The notes below the pieces were generated by a model. It was not told the origin of the DNA and ran no database searches. It was given only the letters and a program-made list of their open reading frames with translations. Below are positions 15,230-18,994 of a stretch of DNA of 18,994 bases, piece by piece. Both the position numbers and the translations under genes were made by a program. The DNA comes from Sutterella sp. UBA4713 (lineage in GTDB: Bacteria > Pseudomonadota > Gammaproteobacteria > Burkholderiales > Burkholderiaceae_F). Every line of letters starts with the position of its first letter. Position 1 is the first letter of the stretch. The DNA lies in the NCBI GenBank assembly GCA_002404465.1, contig DHJT01000066.1, positions 441 through 19,434 on the forward strand, in the 5' to 3' direction.

Positions 15230-16027
15230 ATGTACGACCAATATGAAACTTTCATGCGCACAGTCTTTGAAAAAGGTGCCGACAAATCCGATCGCACCGG
15301 CGTGGGAACGCGATCGCTGTTCGGTTATCAGATGCGCTTTGATTTAAAAGACAGCTTTCCCCTTGTGACAACCAAAAAATTGCATTTGCGGTCCATTATT
15401 CACGAGCTTTTGTGGTTTTTATCCGGTTCGAGCAACATCAAGTACCTGCATGACAATAAAGTGACGATTTGGGACGAATGGGCTGATAAAAACGGTGACC
15501 TGGGTCCGATTTACGGCGTTCAATGGCGTAGTTGGCCCACGGCCGACGGGCGCCATATCGATCAAATTACCAACGTTATCGAGCAGATTAAAACGCGACC
15601 GGACAGCCGCCGTCTGATTGTTTGCTCTTGGAATGTCGGCGAGATTGACAAAATGGCGCTTCCCCCGTGCCATTGTCTGTTTCAGTTTTACGTCAACGCA
15701 GGGCGCCTTTCCTGCCAGCTCTATCAACGTTCCTGCGATATTTTTCTCGGCGTACCGTTTAACATTGCCAGCTACTCGCTTTTAACTTGCATGGTTGCAC
15801 AACAGTGCAACCTGGTACCCGGCGAATTTATCTGGACGGGCGGTGACTGTCACATCTACAAGAACCATTTCGAACAGGTCGCTTTGCAATTAGCGCGCAC
15901 ACCGCGCCCGTACCCGAAACTGGTAATTACCCGAAAGCCTGTCTCGATTTTTGACTATAAGTTCGAAGACTTTGAAATCGTCGATTACGATCCGTACCCG
16001 ACAATCAAAGCGCCGATTGCGGTTTAG
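15230..16027 (+). CDS. thyA: Thymidylate synthase
   Basis: ThyA methylates dUMP to dTMP with 5,10-methylene-THF, yielding dihydrofolate; it is a cytosolic homodimer. The 265-residue protein is the classical size (E. coli 264), and its active-site residues sit at E. coli number plus one throughout: Arg22, Arg127/Arg128 from the partner subunit, catalytic Cys147 in LPPCHC, Arg167-Ser168-Asp170 in QRSCD, Asn178, and His208/Tyr210 in HIYKN. Nothing is missing. ATG 15230 gives the usual N-terminus; an out-of-frame ATG at 15223 is ignored. folA follows after 2 bases, the normal pairing that recycles the dihydrofolate ThyA makes. Confidence 0.98.
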   Translation: MYDQYETFMRTVFEKGADKSDRTGVGTRSLFGYQMRFDLKDSFPLVTTKKLHLRSIIHELLWFLSGSSNIKYLHDNKVTIWDEWADKNGDLGPIYGVQWRSWPTADGRHIDQITNVIEQIKTRPDSRRLIVCSWNVGEIDKMALPPCHCLFQFYVNAGRLSCQLYQRSCDIFLGVPFNIASYSLLTCMVAQQCNLVPGEFIWTGGDCHIYKNHFEQVALQLARTPRPYPKLVITRKPVSIFDYKFEDFEIVDYDPYPTIKAPIAV

Positions 16028-16029
16028 CC

Positions 16030-16545
16030 ATGCCGCGTATTGAACTGATTGTGGCCCGTGGGAAAAACGGGGTTATCGGGATGCAGGGAACGATGCCTTG
16101 GCATTTACCTGAGGATTTAAAGCACTTTAAAGAAACAACCATGGGGTGCCCTGTTCTCATGGGACGCAAAACGTGGGAATCTATCGGACGAATTCTTCCG
16201 GGGCGTACCAATATCGTTTTGACTCACGATACACGTTATCAGGTCCCGGGGGCCCTGGTTGCTTTATCACTTGATGCGGCCCTAAAGTGCGTTAAGGACG
16301 CGCCGAAAGTCTTTATTATCGGCGGCGCGCACTTGTATCAAACCGTCCTGGATAAAAATCTCGTTTGCACCGCATGGGTCACCGAAATCGATGCCGCGCC
16401 GCAAGGCGATGCGTTTTTTCCGGAGTTGCCCGCTGCCTTGTGGAGTCGACACGTTTTAAAGACGCTTGCGCAAAACGAGAAACGACCGGCTCTTTGTTTC
16501 TGTAGGTATGACAGAAAAGAGCCGGACGAAGTATGTTTGCCGTAA
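16030..16545 (+). CDS. folA: Dihydrofolate reductase
   Basis: FolA reduces dihydrofolate to tetrahydrofolate with NADPH, completing the dTMP cycle begun by ThyA. The 171-residue chromosomal-type protein shows the N-terminal strand, then GTMPWHLPEDLKHF with the Trp24 loop and the catalytic acid Asp29 (Asp27 in E. coli). It also has MGRKTWESIGRILPGR near 44-59, the NADPH-binding IIGGAHLY, and a C-terminal block with FPEL. It is separated from thyA by 2 bases and has no ribosome site of its own, so translation is probably coupled to thyA. A hairpin occupies its last codons (16486-16525). Confidence 0.97.
   Translation: MPRIELIVARGKNGVIGMQGTMPWHLPEDLKHFKETTMGCPVLMGRKTWESIGRILPGRTNIVLTHDTRYQVPGALVALSLDAALKCVKDAPKVFIIGGAHLYQTVLDKNLVCTAWVTEIDAAPQGDAFFPELPAALWSRHVLKTLAQNEKRPALCFCRYDRKEPDEVCLP
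16486..16525 (+). repeat. Inverted repeat inside the 3' end of folA
   Basis: CCGGCTCTT (16486-16494) plus TTCTG (16498-16502) pair with CAGAA (16512-16516) plus AAGAGCCGG (16517-16525). This gives 14 base pairs with a 3-base bulge on the left arm and a 9-base loop. It is wholly inside folA coding sequence, 20 bases before the stop codon ends. No T-run follows directly, so it is not a standard terminator; it could protect or attenuate the thyA-folA transcript before the ferredoxin gene. Confidence 0.55.
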
Positions 16546-16571
16546 AAAATACTTTTTAGGAGTTTTATTTC

Positions 16572-16895
16572 ATGCCTCATGTCGTCTGTGAAGCTTGCAT
16601 CGGTTGCAAAAGAACCGATTGCGTGGATGTTTGCCCCGTAGATTGCTTCCGCGAGGGACCGAATTTTCTTGTGATTGACCCAAACGAATGTATCGACTGC
16701 GCCGTATGCATTCCCGAATGTCCGGAGGGAGCCATTTACGCCGAAGAAGACGTTCCGGAAGATCAAAAGGAATTTATTGCTTTGAATGCGGAACTTGCAC
16801 AGCAGTGGCCCTCGATTACACGGAAAAAACCGGCGCCTGATGATGCCGATTCCTGGCGTGGCGTCAAGGGAAAACTCAAGTATTTAAAACGCTAA
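16572..16895 (+). CDS. fdxA: 7Fe ferredoxin ([3Fe-4S][4Fe-4S])
   Basis: This small soluble electron carrier has 107 residues. It closely resembles Azotobacter ferredoxin I, with all cluster Cys at that protein's number plus one. Cys9, Cys17 and Cys50 would hold the [3Fe-4S] cluster, and Cys40, Cys43, Cys46 and Cys25 the [4Fe-4S] cluster; Cys12 is the free one in the first motif. The conserved CPVDCF, GPNFLVI and ECIDC stretches and the C-terminal GVKGKLKYL tail are all present. The start is ATG 16572 with a good TAGGAG at 16557-16562. It follows folA after 26 bases and precedes rnfB after 19. Its redox partners are not known; the adjacent RnfB is one candidate by proximity only. Confidence 0.95.
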   Translation: MPHVVCEACIGCKRTDCVDVCPVDCFREGPNFLVIDPNECIDCAVCIPECPEGAIYAEEDVPEDQKEFIALNAELAQQWPSITRKKPAPDDADSWRGVKGKLKYLKR

Positions 16896-16914
16896 CTTTT
16901 TCGGCTGCTTTCTC

Positions 16915-17493
16915 GTGTCAATCGATCCGAAAAAAATCGAGCGAATTTTGCCGCAAACACAATGCCGACAATGCGGCTTTGACGGATGCGCCGAATACGC
17001 TAAAGCCATGGCGCTTGGTAAGGCGCCGATTAATCGCTGTGCACCGGGCGGCGCACGAACCATTTCACGGCTAGCCGAAATCCTAGGTCTTGACCCGATT
17101 GCGCTTGACCCGGAGTACGGGCGAGAAATGCCCCTGGCACTGGCACGGATTCGATCGGATCAGTGTATCGGATGCCGTATCTGCGCCGATATCTGCCCGG
17201 TTTCAGCCGTCACGGGGATGCCAAAACACCTCTTTGCCGTGATCGATTCATCATGCACGGGGTGTGCTCTGTGTGTTCCCGCCTGCCCCATGGACTGCAT
17301 CGAGCTTTTCGAACCGGGACGCGCCTGGACCGATGAGGATGCCAATCGGGCTCGCTTGGCCCACTTGGCCACTCTTGCCCGAAAGGCCGAACAAAAAGCT
17401 CTGTTACAGAAAAGAGCCGACAAGGCGGCACTCACAAAAAAAGACCTTGTGGCCGAAGCTCTGGCTCGCGCTCGCTCCGGAAACGGCAAGTAA
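16915..17493 (+). CDS. rnfB: RnfB-like iron-sulfur protein (short, soluble form)
   Basis: The 192-residue protein has an N-terminal four-Fe-S motif with Cys17, Cys20, Cys25 and Cys42 (CRQCGFDGC, then NRCAPGG). Two ferredoxin-type 4Fe-4S motifs follow: Cys84/87/90/94 and Cys114/117/120/124. Its Ala- and Lys-rich C-terminal tail is probably helical. Classical RnfB begins with a membrane helix and acts in the Rnf complex; this protein lacks that helix and no rnfA, C, D, G or E is nearby. Similar short forms next to nth are, from memory, usual in Burkholderiales such as Bordetella. The role is therefore probably electron transfer outside a full Rnf complex, but the partner is unknown. The GTG 16915 start has no visible ribosome site; it is supported by the family N-terminus running into LLPQTQC-like sequence (ILPQTQC). 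Confidence 0.85.
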   Translation: MSIDPKKIERILPQTQCRQCGFDGCAEYAKAMALGKAPINRCAPGGARTISRLAEILGLDPIALDPEYGREMPLALARIRSDQCIGCRICADICPVSAVTGMPKHLFAVIDSSCTGCALCVPACPMDCIELFEPGRAWTDEDANRARLAHLATLARKAEQKALLQKRADKAALTKKDLVAEALARARSGNGK

Positions 17494-17504
17494 GGGTGCC
17501 GAGC

Positions 17505-18152
17505 ATGAACCTTACGACAAAACACAAGATAATTGAAATCCTGGCTGCCGAACGCCCCGATCCGAAAAGCGAATTGAACTTTCGCACCCCCTTTGAGTTG
17601 CTCATTGCCGTGATGCTTTCGGCCCAAGCTACGGATAAAAGCGTCAATATCGCCACGAAAGCGCTTTTTCACGTGGCCGATACTCCGGAGGCCATAGCCG
17701 CTTTGGGCGTACAAGGTCTCGAACCCTATATTCGCACTATCGGGCTATTCCGTAACAAGGCCAAACACATCATTGCGACTTGTCAGATCCTCATACGCGA
17801 TTTTCACGGACAAGTCCCTGACAACTTCAATGCGCTTGTCAGTCTTCCGGGGGTCGGTGAGAAAACAGCCGATGTCGTGTTGAACGTCGCTTTCGGCTAC
17901 CCGACAGTTCCCGTCGATACCCACGTTTTTCGCGTCGCCAACCGCACGGGATTGGCGCCGGGAAAAACACCGGCTCAAGTCTCCAAAGCCCTCATTGCCG
18001 TAACGCCGCCGCAGTATTTAAAAGGCATCCACCATTGGCTGTTACTCCACGGCAGGTATTGCTGCAAAGCGAAAAACCCCCTTTGCGCCGAGTGTCCGAT
18101 ACGTACACTCTGTCTTTTTGACGGAAATCCCTTTCGGAAATCGCGCAAATAG
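17505..18152 (+). CDS. nth: Endonuclease III (DNA glycosylase/AP lyase)
   Basis: Nth removes oxidised pyrimidines from DNA and cuts at the abasic site, starting base-excision repair. The 215-residue protein lines up with E. coli Nth without gaps at key sites. The helix-hairpin-helix LPGVGEKTADVV carries catalytic Lys120, the following VDTH carries Asp138, and the 4Fe-4S loop is C-x6-C-x2-C-x5-C at 187, 194, 197 and 203, the same numbers as E. coli. ATG 17505 has AAGG at 17492-17495 with 9-base spacing; GTG 17496 would add three residues. It lies 11 bases after rnfB, so fdxA-rnfB-nth are probably co-transcribed. An rnf-nth neighbourhood also occurs in E. coli. Confidence 0.97.
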   Translation: MNLTTKHKIIEILAAERPDPKSELNFRTPFELLIAVMLSAQATDKSVNIATKALFHVADTPEAIAALGVQGLEPYIRTIGLFRNKAKHIIATCQILIRDFHGQVPDNFNALVSLPGVGEKTADVVLNVAFGYPTVPVDTHVFRVANRTGLAPGKTPAQVSKALIAVTPPQYLKGIHHWLLLHGRYCCKAKNPLCAECPIRTLCLFDGNPFRKSRK

Positions 18153-18230
18153 GTAAAAACGCATCAGTCCGACAGGATTAAAACATTCCTATTCCGTTGA
18201 AACAGACACAATTTTTTTCCGATTAAGCAG

Positions 18231-18259
18231 AAGACAAAATGCTCTGTTCGCATTAAAAT
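18231..18259 (+). promoter_or_regulatory. Candidate pckA promoter
   Basis: AAGACA (18231-18236) and TAAAAT (18254-18259), 17 bases apart, fit a sigma-70 promoter (4/6 and 5/6 matches). Transcription would begin near 18266, about 90 bases before the ATG of pckA and just before the ribosome-site hairpin. Another pairing, TTGAAA (18197-18202) with GATTAA (18221-18226), is weaker. The 201-base gap after nth holds no gene and no clear terminator for nth. Confidence 0.4.
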
Positions 18260-18274
18260 GTTCGGGATTCTTTA

Positions 18275-18300
18275 GGAGACCTGCCGCGTGCAAGATCTCC
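18275..18300 (+). promoter_or_regulatory. Hairpin covering a ribosome-binding site and in-frame GTG upstream of pckA
   Basis: GGAGA (18275-18279) pairs with TCTCC (18296-18300); after a mismatch and a bulge, CT and GC continue the stem to a 5-base loop. The left arm contains the Shine-Dalgarno core AGGAGA (18274-18279), and the right side contains GTG 18288, 8 bases beyond it and in frame with pckA (22 codons upstream of ATG 18354, no stop between). If folded, the hairpin would hide this ribosome site. No T-run follows, so it is not a terminator. Confidence 0.45.
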
Positions 18301-18353
18301 GGATTTTGTACAAACAGGTTTTTATCATTATTACTTTAACTGCTAGAGAAACT

Positions 18354-18994
18354 ATGACAAAAATTGACTTGTCCCAGTACGGTATCACCGGCAACACGGA
18401 GATTATCTACAACCCCGACTACGACACACTTTTTGCCGAAGAGACCAAGCCCGGCCTCCAAGGTTACGAAGTCGGCCGCGTCACAAACCTCGGTGCCGTC
18501 AACGTTATGACGGGCGTTTACACGGGCCGCTCCCCGAAAGATAAGTTCTTCGTGAAGAACGACGCCTCCAAGGACACCATTTGGTGGACGAGCGACGCCT
18601 ACAAGAACGACAACAAGCCTGTGAGCGATGCGACCTGGAATGCCGTCAAAGACATTGCCGTCAAGGAACTGTCCGGCAAGCGTCTTTTCGTTGTCGATGC
18701 TTTCTGCGGCGCCAATGCAGCGACACGCCTAAAAGTTCGTTTCATCATGGAAGTGGCCTGGCAAGCGCACTTTGTTCGCAACATGTTCATCCGTCCGACA
18801 CAAGAAGAATTGGCTAACTTCGGCAAGCCCGACTTTGTCGTGTACAACGCTTCCAAGGCCAAGGTCGAAAACTACAAGGAACTCGGCTTAAATAGCGAAA
18901 CCGCGATTGTCTTTAACCTTGCCACGAATGAACAGATTATTTTGAATACCTGGTACGGCGGCGAAATGAAGAAGGGCATGTTCTCCATGATGAA
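18354..18994 (+). CDS. pckA: Phosphoenolpyruvate carboxykinase (ATP), N-terminal part (cut by window end)
   Basis: PckA interconverts oxaloacetate plus ATP with PEP, CO2 and ADP; in gluconeogenesis it makes PEP, and in some anaerobes it fixes CO2 toward succinate. The window holds 213 of roughly 530 residues. Family blocks are clear: EIIYNPDYDTLF, TNLGAVNVMTGVYTGRSPKDKF with substrate-binding Arg59 (Arg65 in E. coli), RLFVVDAFCGA, and WYGGEMKKGMFSMM with metal-binding-site Lys206/Lys207 (Lys212/Lys213 in E. coli). The P-loop lies beyond the window. ATG 18354 gives the family N-terminus but has only a weak AGAGA ahead. An in-frame GTG at 18288 has a much better AGGAGA and would add 22 residues including a hydrophobic VFIIITLTA stretch. 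I prefer the ATG on homology, with the start open. Confidence 0.95.
   Translation, partial: MTKIDLSQYGITGNTEIIYNPDYDTLFAEETKPGLQGYEVGRVTNLGAVNVMTGVYTGRSPKDKFFVKNDASKDTIWWTSDAYKNDNKPVSDATWNAVKDIAVKELSGKRLFVVDAFCGANAATRLKVRFIMEVAWQAHFVRNMFIRPTQEELANFGKPDFVVYNASKAKVENYKELGLNSETAIVFNLATNEQIILNTWYGGEMKKGMFSMM

Noticed and set aside
17160..17714. Open frame of 184 codons on the minus strand across rnfB and nth
   Set aside because: It is antisense to two clearly identified genes and has no motif.
1..18994. Mobile element, CRISPR array, toxin-antitoxin or defence system
   Set aside because: All long frames fit housekeeping families in a dense, co-oriented layout; no transposase, integrase, spaced direct repeats, tRNA or obvious change in composition was seen by eye.

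Overview
The window reads as ordinary core chromosome of a betaproteobacterium, most likely in the order Burkholderiales. A Sutterellaceae-type, gut-associated anaerobe is my best guess, not a demonstrated assignment. The reasons are the adk C-terminus of Burkholderiales type, the glnE/yhdP divergent pair, folD next to prlC, a short soluble RnfB next to nth, ATP-type pckA and moderate GC content. Coding density is very high: no gene-free stretch exceeds about 200 bases. I see no insertion sequence, prophage, CRISPR array, tRNA or rRNA.

Layout. The window opens with the end of adk (1-85) and a likely terminator. Next is hppA (219-2267), a membrane proton-pumping pyrophosphatase with the residues of the K+-independent class, closed by a strong intrinsic terminator (2291-2320). 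Then come an unrecognised outer-membrane-type lipoprotein (2387-3625), folD (3615-4475, overlapping it) and prlC (4498-6525), all on the plus strand. glnE (6537-9335, minus strand) converges on prlC, and a perfect inverted repeat lies at the junction. A 101-base divergent region separates glnE from yhdP (9437-13480), which is followed closely by plsC (13522-14139) and a cdsA-like gene (14136-15119, ATGA overlap). After a 110-base gap come thyA (15230-16027), folA (16030-16545), a 7Fe ferredoxin gene (16572-16895), a short rnfB (16915-17493) and nth (17505-18152). The window ends inside pckA (from 18354, or possibly from an in-frame GTG at 18288).

How the genes work together. folD, thyA and folA form a one-carbon/dTMP theme: FolD interconverts methylene-, methenyl- and formyl-folate, ThyA uses methylene-folate and makes dihydrofolate, and FolA reduces it back. 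yhdP-plsC-cdsA-like is an envelope phospholipid unit joining precursor synthesis with phospholipid transport to the outer membrane. fdxA-rnfB-nth is an iron-sulfur cluster run. HppA and PckA both touch pyrophosphate/phosphate-bond energy conservation, which fits an anaerobic energy economy.

I did not find a clearly novel system. The points most worth checking are the badly eroded CDP-alcohol cytidylyltransferase signature in the CdsA-like protein, a second well-placed start for pckA whose ribosome site lies inside a hairpin, and the unknown lipoprotein translationally linked to folD.
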